This document shows, in pieces, positions 33,798 to 46,446 of a stretch of DNA of 64,000 nt. How positions within the stretch are numbered: the stretch's first letter is position 1; each line of letters begins with the position of its first letter. Both the position numbers and the translations under genes were made by a program. The notes below the pieces were generated by a model that saw nothing but the letters and a program-made list of their open reading frames with translations, did not search any database and was not told where the DNA came from. Source of the stretch: Clonostachys chloroleuca. Lineage: Eukaryota; Ascomycota; Sordariomycetes; Hypocreales; Bionectriaceae. The DNA lies in assembly GCA_037952775.1 (NCBI GenBank), contig JBANAY010000004.1, positions 1,178,001 to 1,242,000 of the forward strand, in the 5' to 3' direction.

Positions 33798-35948
33798 GCA
33801 GGGTGGCCAAGGCTGACTCGACTGTTGTTGGTGTGGCGGTGCGTGTTCCCCTACATGTTTTGGAGGAAAGAGGGAACTTGCACCGACTCAAATTATGTGA
33901 ATAGACTCTTATACGGTATAGAAGGGAGTAATTAAGCGGGGCGGACGCTTGAGCTACTGAGCAGAATGATAATGGGAGGCAGGATTTGGCAACCAGCTCG
34001 CTTGTTTTATGTTCGCCTGTCGCCAGTCTCGTAACGCCAACAACCAACAGTCTTTCCATCCGATCTCCCGATTGGCCAGTTGGGCCGCCAGGTAGCATCG
34101 CTCGCTCGGTTTGAAGATTGATGCAGGACGCAGAACGCCCAGTTAGGAAGTATAGGTCTTGGCCTACAAACAACAGCTATCAGAATCTCCGGTTTGGCTA
34201 TGTACGTTTGGCAACAAAGGCCCAAGGGCAACACAAGACTGGTTAGGAGCCAATGCGAGAACTGAATTGTTACAGGCACACCGCTAGACTTCTGCTTCTT
34301 GGCCCGGGGGGTTTACTCCGTTAGCCGGCTTCCCAACTCTAGAGCGGCAGCAAGTTAACTCCAAGTAGGAAAGTTTTTGCTTTCACACGAGACCCACCGG
34401 AATTGTTTATGGTAGCACAAAGTCGTAGGCCATATATGGATCATTGCATTGGTAGGGCACAGTAGCGGGGTCCTAATGTAGTAGGTGACCCATGATCAAG
34501 GCTGATAGTGTATCCATACCTATGGTACTCTGTCAGGCAACATCAGCCAAAGTGGGAAACATAAGAGAGCACATCTGTGCACTTTATCCACTTCAAACCT
34601 GGCTGCAGGTACTAGAAATAAAACGCCCTTGGAAAGATAGGCGCCTTACGCCTTTACCTAGGCAGCACTCACACCAAGACAGGGGTCGTTGCTGGTAGTC
34701 CGCTGCATGAAGATAGAAAGGTAGTAGCCCCAGATTCCAGAACAGCCTAGCGATGAAACCTCGGAAGCTGTACAACTCAAAGCGACCGGAATATTCTTGA
34801 GTTGGAACATCAGCTGACCAGGAAGACCGATTGTTAATCAGAGTGTAATACTGCTGTATCCGGTTGCTTGCCGACACGACAGAGCACCAATGGCGGCAAC
34901 TGTACGTACGTCATTCGTCACTCGCCAAAGCTGTGATGCTCACATCTGGATGCTTGCAGACTACTATCATTGGTTCCTATACCGGAGTTCGTTGTCGTCT
35001 TACCATCCACGATGCGCCGATTGTAGAACCGGCGACAGCAGACTCTCGTATGTAAGAGTTGGCCCACAACTGGGGACCAATTAGACAAAGCCTTCAGTTC
35101 GTCGCAGCCCGCAACTCCCAACAGTTCCAAGGTTCAAGTTATATCCGGACACGTGACAATCACTCAACGTCTACATGCATCTGCTTGCCTAAACATATCC
35201 CAGATACAGGCCCCATACGAGTGCCGTAGCAATGGGTCAGTTGTGGGTACTTGGTACAGTTGCCTAATTATGTACCAGGCAGCAACGTGGGGATACATAT
35301 TCACGAGATCGTGAACACGCGCGCCGCTTCGACTTCTGGATACCTACCCGTAGCTAAGCCTTCGGAGTTGACGGTTTACGGCCGGTTCTGCCCTAGCACT
35401 GGATGCCGTGTAGCGGATCCTCCTCCCGGATGCTGGTAGGGCCGGTTTGCTGTTATGATCTCAGTGGTTCGCACGGCCACACCTCCCTGCATCCACGGAA
35501 CCCGTGCGGATGCCTCTACCCCATAGGATGGAGGCGAGGGCGGCGTGTCATGTTACCCTTTTTGTGCTATCTCAACAAACGTCGCACTGGGCGAGGCTTC
35601 TTTGTCTCTTTGGGCTCGTAATCGCCACGAACCCAGCGTCGATGCCTCTATGGAGAATTCGGCCCTTGTCTGACACACTGGCTGCCTCTGTGTGTACGTA
35701 TGACTCCTTACGGCCTCCACAACTTCACATCGGTCGTCATCATGGATAAACTATATAATGAGGGTGTGCCCCTTTCTGGGACGTAGTTGAGGAATATGTT
35801 GTGCCACCCATAGTACCTTCCGACTCGCCCAACTAACTGCAAATACCTGCCCCGGATACAAAGCAACCCCGTGCGTATTTGGTGCCCAACCTCCTCCTCC
35901 TTCCCTCCTCCCCACTCTTTATCAAGACCAGAGAGAGTCCAAATCAAT
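33798..35948. other. Intergenic: PDR16-like 3' flank and BCS1-like promoter
   Basis: About 2.15 kb. Many frames of 60-130 codons on both strands, none with family features or splicing support. The last 70 nt before 35949 are a CT-rich tract, typical of a leader. Nothing else can be assigned. Confidence 0.5.
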
Positions 35949-38165
35949 ATGGCTGCATCCATGATGGATTCGCTCACAAAGTTGGGCATCTTGAACAACG
36001 ACAAGATGCCCAACATGACCACGGGGACCAATGGCACCGCCGCCGCCGGCCTTATGGACACCCTCCTCGCGTCCGCAAGCCAGGCGTCGCCTGTTCTGCA
36101 GCTCGTCCTATTCGTCTACCGTCTGCTCGGCCTGCCCTTCGGGCTCGACCCTTCCATCCTCCTGACCGTCGCCGGGACGCTCTGGGCCGCCCAGTACGCC
36201 ATCTTCCAGGTATACCACTACATCGAGGGCATCGTCGAGAAGCACCTGATGTGTAGCATAACGGTGAACGATAACGATAGCATCTATCATCACCTCATGG
36301 AGTGGCTGAGCAAGCAGCCCAGTCTTAACAATAACCGCTACCTCATGGCCCAGACTGTGTGGAAGAGCGCGTGGGAGGAGGATGAGGAGGAAGATGAGAA
36401 TGGGGTCGAGTCTCACTTGTTCTGGACTGATGGTGGGCAGGGCGATGGGGGCAGGTACCTCAACTTTTCCAACCAGGCTGCGAGATCGGTATGTTTCCCC
36501 TCAAATTCCTATCTGCTTTCCTGAGAGCGAGGCAGAAATAAGATAAAGCAAGCCCAGAAACTCGAATTCGGGCGTAGTGAATCCAAGAAGCTAACCAAGT
36601 CGAAATAGGTTCCTCGATATGTACCAGCTCTTGGAACCACTGGTTTCTGGCACAAGGGAACTCGCTTCAGGGTCTACCGTAGAAAAGAGTCATTTGTCAA
36701 CACCTCTGGCTGGAGCGCCATGAAGGATCAGGAAGAAATTAAGATCTCATCGTTTGGACGGTCAATTGGTATGTCACTCTTACACGACCCCCCTATTTCA
36801 AAGTAGTCACAGACTGACAGATTCATAAGCCCCCATCAAGCTGCTACTGGCAGAGGCCAAGATCCAATACTACCATGATACCCACCAGAAGACCACCATC
36901 TACCGCCCTAGACAGAAAGAGCAGCGTCGCGACTATAGCATGTGGCAGCAGGTTGCTCGCCGCCCTGTCAGACCTATGAGTACTGTCGTCCTGGACTCCG
37001 AGGAGAAACACAACGTACTGGGGGACATTAACGAGTATCTGCATCCCCGAACACCTAGATGGTACGCCTCGCGTGGTATTCCCCTCCGCCGCGGCTACCT
37101 GTTCCACGGTCCTCCTGGTACTGGAAAGACGAGCTTCTCGTTTGCTCTTGCCGGCGTTTTTGGCATCGACATTTATGTCATTAGCCTTCAGGATATCAGT
37201 GTGACTGAAGAGGACTTGGCTACTCTCTTTACTAGACTTCCAAGGCGCTGTATTGTTCTTCTGGAGGACATCGATACTGCTGGACTTCGTCGGGATCCCG
37301 ATACAGAGGAAGAAGAAGAGGCAAAGGAAAAAGACATTAAAGCAATAGAAGAAAAACCAACAGAGAATGGCGTCAAGGAAACAACAACTTCAGAGAAACC
37401 CGTTGCAAATGGCACATCAGAAACTCCCAAGGTCAACGGAACAACCGAGAAGAAAAAGCCCAAGAAGAAGGCCAAGAAGGTCGAGGAGTCCGAGTCGGAA
37501 TCGGACTCGAGCTCCGATGAAAGTGACAGCGACAGCGAGAAGCGCAAGAAGAAGCGGTCTTCCAAGAAGAGCAGCTCAAAGAAGGACAGCAAGAAGAGGA
37601 GTTCAGGCAAGAGGGGCGATAAGCTCTCACCCCCGAAAGTATTTCTCTCTCCGGCCTGCTCAACGCCATTGACGGCGTTGCTTCCCATGAAGGCCGCGTC
37701 CTCATTATGACTACTAACAAGCCCGAATCTCTGGATGAGGCGCTGGTTCGACCGGGCCGTGTGGACATGCAGGTCGCCTTCAGCCACGCCTCGCGCCAGC
37801 AGGCCTGCGAGCTTTTCCACAGGATGTACGAGGCCCGCTGGAAGCAGCCCCATCAGATTCAGGCGCCTAATAATAGTATCCTGTCCGCTTCTTTCGTCAC
37901 ACAAGAAGTGAAGAATCAGGAGAGGAAGTTGATTCTGCCTGGTCAAACCAGCGATGAGAAGCCAATGACCCCCGAGGAGTTGAAGGAGATTTCCAAGGAG
38001 TTCGGCAGCATTATCCCCGAGGGAGTCTTCTCTCCCGCAGAAATCCAAGGCTTCCTACTGAAGAGGAAGGCCAGCCCGCGCAAGGCTATTGCTGATGCTC
38101 GTGGGTGGATTGAGGCGACTATTAAACAGAAGGAAGCCAAATCCAAGGTTTCGACTGTCCAGTAG
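35949..38165 (+). CDS. BCS1-like AAA ATPase with a charged insert in the ATPase domain; apparent 1-nt frame break
   Basis: Three exons, 35949-36488, 36609-36768 and 36830-38165. Near the N-terminus is a hydrophobic stretch (PSILLTVAGTLWAAQYAIF), then a BCS1_N domain (YHHLMEWLSKQP, ESFVNTSGWSAMKDQEEIKI) and the AAA core: Walker A GPPGTGKTS, Walker B IVLLEDIDTAG, then SGLLNAIDG, IMTTNKPESLDEALVRPGR. Between Walker B and SGLLNAIDG is an insert of about 100 residues, Glu-rich, then Lys-rich, then Ser/Asp/Glu and Ser/Lys runs. At a C5 run (37630-37634) the frame breaks; one more C gives LSPPESISLSGLLNAID and a 678-aa protein. Bcs1 itself moves the Rieske protein across the inner mitochondrial membrane; fungi have several paralogues of unknown substrate, and this is one of them. 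Confidence 0.88.
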
Positions 38166-38694
38166 ATTGGATCAGTGTTTGTGGGCAAGTACATGCGCTT
38201 GCCTCGAGGATGTAGAGTACAGAAGGGCCATGGAATGATATGAAAAGTTTATATGGAAGACAAATTTGGACTTCGGGGTTTTTAATCGCCTATTGCTGTT
38301 ATCGCGTTAGGTCTGAAGTCATTGAGAGGAGTTTTAGACAGCTGGTCAGAAGCTGTGCTCTTTTTGTCACGTTATGTCCTTTGAAGAAAGAATGGAACCA
38401 AAATAATAGTGAACGCAATTTTGGGTTAAAACAATACCTCGTATTTAATTTCAAGTGAATAGAGATTTACGCACTGGTGGAATCGGTGTCGGTGAGCCTC
38501 GGTGAGAGATGTAGTTCCAACGAGACAAACCCCACGTCACCGGCTCTCACCGGACCCACGACCTGCTTCCTCCATCCCGCCCCAGCCTCCAGCGAAGCTC
38601 TGTCCCAATTCTCCACGACGACAGGCCCCCTAATTCTCGCAAGCGCATATCGTTCTCTCTGAAAGATACTCAAACCAACCCGCTACAGCTCAAG
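38166..38694. other. Spacer between BCS1-like and TRS31 genes
   Basis: 529 bp, tandem orientation. Left part AT-rich (3' UTR of the ATPase gene); right part C-rich leader of TRS31. No gene seen. Confidence 0.55.
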
Positions 38695-39398
38695 ATGGGT
38701 AGCTTACAACCCAACCCGGCGACGATAGGCAAGGAGCCCGGGGTTCGGCTCCCAAGCAACGGCAAGACGATATACCACCGCCCCCTCAACCGGTCCAAGA
38801 CGGCCGAGATCAGCCAGGCCAGCTTCGCCTATCTATTCGGAGAGATGATCACCTACGCCCAGCGACGGGTCAAGGGCATCCAGGAGCTCGAACAACGGTA
38901 GCCTGCACCCCTAAGCCAGCACACAACCCCTTTGTACCACTTGCTAACATTCAATAGATTAAACGTCCAGGGCCACTCCATCGGCCTCAAGCTCCTCGAC
39001 CTCCTACTCTTCCGCGAGCCCGCCGCTCGCAGCAGCGCCCCACCACCATCATCGCCCTCCTGCACTTCATCAAGCAGACCGTCTGGCAGCACCTCTTCGC
39101 CCGGCAGGCCGACCGCCTCGAGAAGTCGGCCAACCCGGACACGCCCGACGAGTATATGATCATCGACAACGAGCCCCTCGTGAACCAGTTCGTCAGCGTG
39201 CCCCGCGAGATGAGCCAGCTCAACTGCGCCGCCTTCGTGGCGGGCATCGTCGAGGGCGTGTGCGACGGCGCCGACTTCCCCGCCCGCGTGACGGCGCACA
39301 CCGTCGCCGAGGGGGAGATGTGGCCGGGGAAGACGGTGTTCCTCGTCAAGTTCAGGAGCGAGGTGGTGGAGAGGGAGACGTTCCTGACGAAGACCTGA
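38695..39398 (+). CDS. TRS31: TRAPP complex subunit Trs31 (TRAPPC5, Bet3 family); apparent 1-nt frame break
   Basis: Exon 1 38695-38897; exon 2 38958-39398. Conserved Trs31 segments: KTIYHRPLNRSKTAEISQAS, FAYLFGEMITYAQRRVKGIQ, LNVQGHSIGLKLLDLLLFRE, then in another frame IIALLHFIKQTVWQHLF, DEYMIIDNEPLVNQFVSVPR, LNCAAFVAGIVEGVCDGADF and GEMWPGKTVFLVKF. The frame changes at a C4 run (39038-39041); a fifth C gives SSAPTTIIALLHF and a 214-aa protein of normal length. Trs31 is a core subunit of the TRAPP complexes that activate the Rab GTPase Ypt1 in ER-Golgi and autophagy traffic, and it is essential in yeast. Essentiality makes a true inactivation unlikely. Confidence 0.93.
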
Positions 39399-39710
39399 AG
39401 GGCGTTGTAATAGGGGAGGGAAGTAGGCAGTGGTGTAGGTTTGGGAAAGAGCAAAATTACATGTTTGACACGGCATTGGGCACGGCGTTTCGTTTACGGA
39501 GTCGGTAGACGGGGGGACATATTCGCTACCTTTTCTTGTTCTATTATTCTCTCTGGCATCTGGACCTCCCTATACTGGGTTTACTGGGTTGAATTTCTGT
39601 GTTGGAAGAATACCATGATGATGAATAAACAATACTATTCAATTTCTTCAGACCACTCTGCGTATGTGATCACTATGCTTGCTTGAATGATGCCACCCTT
39701 TTAACGCCAA
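39399..39710. other. Convergent 3' spacer
   Basis: 312 bp between the TRS31 stop and the stop of the small gene on the other strand. AT-rich in the middle; no gene. Confidence 0.55.
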
Positions 39711-40197
39711 TCAAACCAATGTCCTCAAACGCCACAAATACCAGTCCAGCCACCATTTGTCCTTGGTAGCACCCACGAAGGGGTTGACCTCCCGAATCAC
39801 CGCGGCAGCGCCTTGGACGGACGCGAACGCGACGACCCGGCGCCCCCCCTCCCCTACTGGAACCCGCGCCGGGGGGAGGCGGGCCCTTCTTCATCAGGTC
39901 GCCCAGCCCGAGGTCCTTCCAGGCGGGCTCGCGGGTCTTCTGCGTGGCGCGCTGGATGCCGAAGGCGGCGTGCTGGTCGGGCACGACGTCGTCCTCGTCC
40001 TCCGGGTTGACGGGCTGGTGCTGCGGCGGGACGTAGATGTCGTCCTCGGGCAGGCGGTCGCGGCAGAAGTCCTCGAAGAGGTCGGCGTGGCGCGGCTCGC
40101 GCATGTGCACGTACGTGAACGTGGAATCCTTGTTCTGCGAGCCAAGTGGTTAGTGGGGGGCTACTCGTCGTGTCCTGGCAGGGGAGTGCAGTACCAT
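39711..40197 (-). CDS. Small conserved-looking protein of unknown function; apparent frame break in a 7-base run
   Basis: Exon 1 is just the ATG (40197-40195), followed by a 60-nt intron with a CTAAC branch point and exon 2 from 40134. The protein starts MNKDSTFTYVHMREPRHADL, then is strongly acidic (PEDDIYVPPQHQPVNPEDED) and continues to GLGDLMKKGPPPPGA. At a run of seven G on the coding strand (plus 39843-39849) the frame should change: one base fewer (or two more) gives RRVVAFASVQGAAAVIREVN followed by KDKWWLDWYLWRLRTLV and a stop at 39711, about 141 aa. This frame keeps the high third-position GC and aromatic-rich end, whereas the uninterrupted frame (to 39673) becomes Arg/Gly-rich. I do not recognise the family. 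Confidence 0.6.
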
Positions 40198-41228
40198 TGT
40201 CAAAGGTGTGTGTTTGTCAATTGGCAGAGTGCGGTCCATGAGGCTCGCTGGAAGTTTGGTGATGTCAGATAATAATGCGCTATCGGTGGAATGCTGGTGG
40301 GGCTGTAGGAGGTTGTTAGCACTTAGCACCGTTAGAGTTCTTCTTTCATCCAAACAACCCAAAACACCAAAAGTAGCATTGTTTTATTTCATAGGAATGT
40401 TTACTTATACATGTATTTATATACTCATATTCATGCTCTATGCCAAATATGTAATTACACCGATACATATCACACATTATATTCCTATAGCCAGACATAT
40501 CATCTTCACCGATATACAGAACAAGATTTCGGATTTAGTACATTCGTTATTTTGATATCATGGTGCTTATTTTAAATACCAGGTTAAAGAACTATCCAAC
40601 ACTTTGCTAGATATGCATCTGCGTGGCTGATACTGAATACTTACCTTGATCAAGACTCACCTCAACAGAGACATCAACACATCATTGTCGACACATAAGC
40701 AATGAGAGGCCCTGCGTGGAATATGTATTCCATCCAGTTCAGCTAGATGTAGTTAGCCTAGAATCAATATTGTATAATTACCTTGGTTTAGAGAGCCGTG
40801 TGTGAAGTAACTGCTTTGGATGAGTGAGAGAGTAGCAAGGTGGATCAACGTCCCGGGCCGACAAAGCGGCGAAAGTGTCTTGTGTTTGTATAAACGGGGG
40901 TATTTTGTATCAAGCGCATTTCCCTTTTCCAAGTCCGTGGTATCATCATGCTATCCAGTCAGAACGAAAGTAACCCTCCAGAATAACAAGAAACCCCAGA
41001 ATACAAAATAGGGAGAAGTAGCGAAATCAAAATCAAAATGGAGCGAGCGGCAACTCCCCTCTATCGTCCATCGGAACATTTTGGACATAGTCAAGCTCGG
41101 TAACTCCTCTTCTATAAGCGAGGATAGCACACAAATCTCGAGAGTCAGCAGGGAAGGGGGGGGGGGGGGGTGGATCAGATTATATCCTTGCACGCATCGC
41201 ACATTTGCTTTCACGAAGAGTTCCCACT
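40198..41228. other. Intergenic: upstream of small gene, 3' of SLC6 transporter
   Basis: About 1.03 kb. AT-rich at 40370-40570 with alternating AT/TA steps, and a 15-base G run at 41156-41170 on the plus strand. No gene. Confidence 0.55.
41156..41170 (+). repeat. Homopolymer of 15 G
   Basis: Directly visible, 59 bp beyond the stop codon of the SLC6 gene. Its true length is uncertain in any assembly; it could form a G-quadruplex-type structure. Confidence 0.85.
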
Positions 41229-43462
41229 TCAGTTACCCGTCTTCTCACTCAAAGCAGTCTCCCTCGGCTGCTTCGAAGTGTCGGACGAGGTAGCCACCAG
41301 ATCATTCCCATCAGCAGCGGCCACGACACCCGCATTGACAGAATCGTCGTCCCTCTCCAGCTTCTTGGCGTTCTCCAGGCGCACGTTCTCCTCCATCTCC
41401 TCGATGTTGGCGTCGACCATGGCGCCCCACTTGCTCTGGCCCTCGCCGCGGCGGCCGGGGGGATGAAGATGTCGAACCACTTGGGGACGATGAAGCCGGC
41501 GAAGATGATGATGAGGCAGATGTCGACGCCGAAGCCGAGGACGTGGAGCGGGTCGTTGCGGAGCGCGTAGAAGGAGGGGTAGGAGAAGCTGAAGACGATG
41601 GCGAGGGCTGGGCCAGCCACGTATCGGAGCAGGGCGGACCAGAAGACGGGGATACTCCAGTTTTTTCCTTGGCCGACGATCAGATTCAAGTCACGACGTA
41701 ATTGGTTGCCCTGTTAGGAAAAGGTGGTTAGCATAAGGAGCAAACACCAAAGGGGGGGATTTTGTGCGAATCTTACAGAGTAGAAAGCAAGGAACCAGAA
41801 ACGTTGGAAAAGGGCACTACTTTCCAACGGCCTCAGGAAACCCTGGCTCTCGGTTCCCCAGAGCCTGAACTTGGCCGACTTGACATCCGGGGTCTTGCCA
41901 ATGAGCACGGCAGCAACGGTGAAGACGATGTAAATACCAAAGCCCGTTCCAGCGCCGGCCTCTGCACTCACGGTGTGGGCGACAATGACACCGAGGACCT
42001 GGGCTCCAAAGTAGGCAAAGGTGTACAGAGCGAAAGCAGGCAATCCCACCTGCTCGACAACGTCGTGCCATCGGTAGACGACAGTAGCGCAGACACACTC
42101 GGCCCAGACGACGAACACAAGAGCCACGTCACTGATCCAACGATCGACGCCAGTCAGCAGATAGGTGCCGAATTCAGCACAGTACGGGATGGACAGGAGG
42201 AACGAGACCACCACAGAGCTTGTCACCACGATGATGCGGTTCCATCTTGGCTTGGCATCCATGATGAGAGTCACGACGGCGTCCAGCATGGCGAACGCGG
42301 AACTGTAGCCGAGAACCATGAGGGTGAAGAAGAAGAGAACAGCCCAGAGGTTGGAAGCAGGCATCTGAACAATGGCCTCGGGAAGGGTAAGGAATCCGAC
42401 CATGAAACTGCCCAGTCTCTCCTCGGGATCAGGAGTCATGCCCAGATAACCAACAACACCAAAGACAGCAAAGGCGGCAATGTTCTCAAAGAGGACGTTG
42501 CTGGTAACGACGAGGATAGAGTCCACCACGGCATTAGAGTGCTTCTTGTTGTACGAAGCGTAGGAAGTGAAGTATCCGAAACCGACACCAGTAGAGAAGA
42601 AGACTTGACCGCAGGCGGTTTGCCAGAGTGAACCGTTGGCAAGCTCGGAGCCTCTCCATGTGGCAAAGTACAGCTTGATGCCGTCCTTGGCGTTGGGCAG
42701 AGAGCATGATCGGCCGATGAGGATGATGGTGACAACAATGGGGAGTCCCATGGTGAAGTAGACAACACGGCCAGTCAAACCACATCCACGGAATATGGAC
42801 AGCCAGACGAGGAACCATGTGAAGATGCACCAGCCAACAGTCTCACCATTGACGCGTGTACCGACATACTCAGTCCAGTCCAGGATACCAGTGCCATCGG
42901 TGGTGTAGTTGCCGGGAATAGGCTCTGGGACCACGGCGGTGATATTGTTGTAGAACTCGGTAGCACGACCGGCCCAGGGCAGAGGGCTGTGGAAAGAGTA
43001 CCGGAAGTAGGTCATAATCCAGGCGAGATTGACGACAAAGTAAGGAGTGACGACGAAGCCAATGTACAGCATCGCAAGGCCGGTTCCCTTGAGACGGTGG
43101 TTCATGCTGTTGAAGGCAACGACGGAACCCGCACGGTAGGCATTCCCAATAGCGATTTCGAGGATGAGCACGGGGATCGCAATGAGGAACACACACATGA
43201 GATAGGGGATGTACCACTGCAGCCCGTGGTTGTTGTAGACAACGGAAGGGTACCGCAGGAGGTTCCCCATGCCGGCGCAGCCACCCATCGCGGCGAGGAC
43301 AAAGGCCGTCCTCGAGGGCCACTGGTCACGGCCATCCTCGGCGGTATCGGGAGGCGGCGCAAAGGCGTTTCCAACCTTCTTCAGGACTCCCACCGGGCCC
43401 AGCTCGGCGGCCCTCCGGGGCGCATTGGCAATGCTGCTGCCAAAGTTCTTGATGGCGTTCAT
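41229..43462 (-). CDS. SLC6 / neurotransmitter:sodium symporter family transporter; apparent 1-nt frame break
   Basis: Exon 1 43462-41777, intron 66 nt, exon 2 41710-41229. The ATG at 43462 (MNAIKNFGSSIANAPRR) is the first in frame. About twelve membrane spans are visible. The family signature at TM1 is AMGGCAGMGNLLRYPSVVYN, a variant of the animal GNVWRFP motif; then GYFTSYASYNKKH, FGVVGYLGMTPDPEERLGSF and GYSSAFAMLDAVV. Fungal members are believed to carry amino acids or related solutes with a cation, but few have been characterised. Near the C-terminus a G6 run on the plus strand (41457-41462) interrupts the frame; one more base joins FDIFIPP to GRRGEGQSKWGAMVDANIEE and gives about 722 aa. 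The tail is cytosolic and charged. Confidence 0.9.
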
Positions 43463-46446
43463 GCTGGACAGGGAAGACAGCCTCCTTGTCTCCCTACAGT
43501 CCTCACGCGAGTGTTGACAGGGCTGCCAGAGATAGAAACAAGGTTTATCAAGCAAAAGCGATCTAGAGTCACAAGCTCTGCGGTAGCGTTGAATAAGGCC
43601 GGATCACCAGTCGCGCAAACGGTAGTCAGATATTAACTTTAGCACCGGGCTCATCAAAAACATTAAAGACCTGTCCGCTTGGATATAGGAATTAGAGAAA
43701 TACTGGACGACAAAACGCCCCGTTTCTGAGAGTGTGAAGGAGAGGCGAAAGGACAAGGTGCAAAACAAACCAGTCTCAAGACGAGGGCAGCAAGAAGGGA
43801 ATGATACCAGGCGAGGCGGACTCCAAGATATACCATGGAGCCGAAGCAACACAGTCACCAAAGATCAATCAACAAAAGGCACTTGCTTCGAAGAAGTTTC
43901 GACAGCAGTTCGAAGTGGAGGGTGCTCGATTTCGCCATCGACCAGCATGGGACCACCAATTATATGCTTTCTTCTCCCACCCAAGAACACCAACGCATTA
44001 AGAAGCTCAGGGACTCGGCGAGATAAGGAGTGACTTGAGGAGCGGCTCTCGGGGATAATGACGCAGGTATCATTAGCGCACGTTTCTTATGCAGGGAAGA
44101 CCAAGCCATTTACATGGAGAGTTCCAGGTGTGGATATGTGAGACTCAGGAGGAGGAGGAGGGCCAGGATGAAGGATTGGGTCGTTCATCAAGAGGCTGCC
44201 GGAGCTCTCCACCCATTTCCATCTGCTCTGGGACGGGGCGGCGAGCGATCGTCGTCGCACCCGACGGCGCCTCCGCGAGCTGTGTGAGACAGACCAGACG
44301 ACTTGCAGATGGACAATAGCTGCCAAGAGCCGAAAGCAGACGGTGGCATGGATCCACGCAACTGGGCCACAGATGTCTGGGCGGCCAAGCCGGTTTTCCG
44401 GATCCGTTCAGAGGTCGAGTTGATCTATACAGTGAAGTCCTACTGTATAGACAAAAATGAAATGCAGTGTCGTCAATCCAAACGCACGACGGAGAAAGCA
44501 GCCGCGCTGTTCATGGTTCAACCGCGTGGGCTCGAGCTAGGATGCGGCTCCTGGCGACGACGCACAGAGAGGCGAGCAGGCGCAGAACGCCGTAGCACAG
44601 AATAGAGCAGATCCATTGGCCTAGTCCTTGACAATGGCCGTGCTAGAGAAGGATCATAATCACTACCTACTGCCAAGGTGGCTGAAGTAGGGCATCTTGG
44701 CTAACGTGGATGGCAGCGCAGAAGAGCACGTTCCGTCAGTGTAGATAGAGAGCTTGGCCCGTCTCGGCCTAGGCGCAGAGAACTCGGCTTCCTGGCGCCT
44801 CTCGGCGAATTATTCATAGTAGAGCTTTAATTCCCACGAGCGCTGGACAGTGTCATGGAATACCACGCTGCAGCGAGTACAAGGTCCTAAAGCGAGACGG
44901 AGACCAGGGTCCCAGAAATATGCTTACTTGGCCCCCCCGCACACAGTGCCGCAAAGGAGGCAAGGACACATTCGACACATCCCTGCCAGATCAAAGCAGG
45001 TAGAAGTCATGTAGGCTGATGGTGCGGCTGGACGGCACCACGCACGTAAAATCAAGCTTAAAACCCTGGCCAACTTGAGTGGTCAGAGAACCGCCTAGAT
45101 GCCGCGACGGATCCCGCGCGCATTTCGCAAAGGAGGGCACCATCTCGCTAGCTGCGGCCCTAATTCCTACCTAATTTCTGTCTAGCACTGCTGCAAGTCT
45201 TTCGTCATGGAAGTGGCGCACGTAGCTTCCGCCCTGTCCTATTGCCACTGCTGAATCTGAGGTCATTAGCCTTGGCCATAGATATTGGCCATAGTGCCCA
45301 GTTCAGAGGGTTGCTAACTCTTACCATTCTTCATAAGACCACATCACGCAATACCCCCAGACCAGCCGCTTTCGACTGCCCAAGCCATTCAACAGCACCG
45401 GCCAAGGCTGTTGCCAAGACCAGAGCAAAAATTAGAACTCCAAAGATAAAAAACTAAGAGTTCTGTCTAATATCCAACTCGCCAAGCAAGCCCAACCAAG
45501 CTCGCTCCGCTGTCCGGCGCCGAGGGACCAGGTGCCCCATCCCATACCCACGCATCCCGTCCCTGATCAAACGCAGTGTTACACAACATCGTGTGCTTTG
45601 AACATAATTTGCCTCTCCGGGGATTCTTCTCCGTAGTCCTAAGTGACCCCTCTGAGAATAAGATGATGCCAACGACATGTAAACATATTCAACGAACCTT
45701 GGAATTTTCAAACTCACCACTACGCGATATTAAAGATATCCACAACGGCCAATGGAGATCCTACAAATAATCACCAGTAACAAAAATAACCAGAAGTCTC
45801 CAAGCAGCATTATCGACACATTTCCCATGCCCCCTGCCGCCTCCACTGTCCCGCTGGGGCATAACGGAGACGGAAGAAATCACTTGTGGGTAAAAAGCTG
45901 TACCAGCTGGACCCTGTGGATCGTTTTGAGACCAGGGTCCTGATTCTGAACCAAGAGCCAACCCAATCGAGGAACTTTTTCTCTTGTTCAAAAAGGGGTC
46001 CCTGTTCCGAGGCACGGAATCCAGGTACGAGGAGGTTTCAAGGAAGTCATCCCATTCCTCAGATATTGTCTGATGCTCACATTATATCGCTCACAATCTT
46101 TGATCTTACGAAAAAAAATACTTCTTTGTTTTCGATTCATTCGATTTACACCCGGGATCCCCTTCTTGGAAAAGGAGATACGAAACATGCAACTACCTCC
46201 AAGCTTTCAATAATTTGATCTAGAAGTCAATCAGATGCGTCCGTCATTCTCTCGTTTTTGCAAAATCCAGCAATAGGTCACCGATGTTGAGTAAATGCCC
46301 GTCCACTGCAAAAGAGAAAGCAATAATCTTGTTATGCATCATGCCAGAGAGCGAGAGAAGGTGGGGAAGAAAGATATAAACCATTAACACATAAACGTCG
46401 TGGATAACCTCGTGTGATTGAACTACCGTTGGCAGTCAGCCACTCA
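43463..46446. other. Long intergenic region, SLC6 promoter and CAND1 3' flank
   Basis: About 3 kb with no supportable gene on either strand. The proximal SLC6 upstream sequence is purine-rich on the plus strand (43690-43870). Isolated frames up to about 100 codons show no family features. A transporter with a large upstream region suggests complex regulation, but no specific sites are assigned. Confidence 0.5.
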
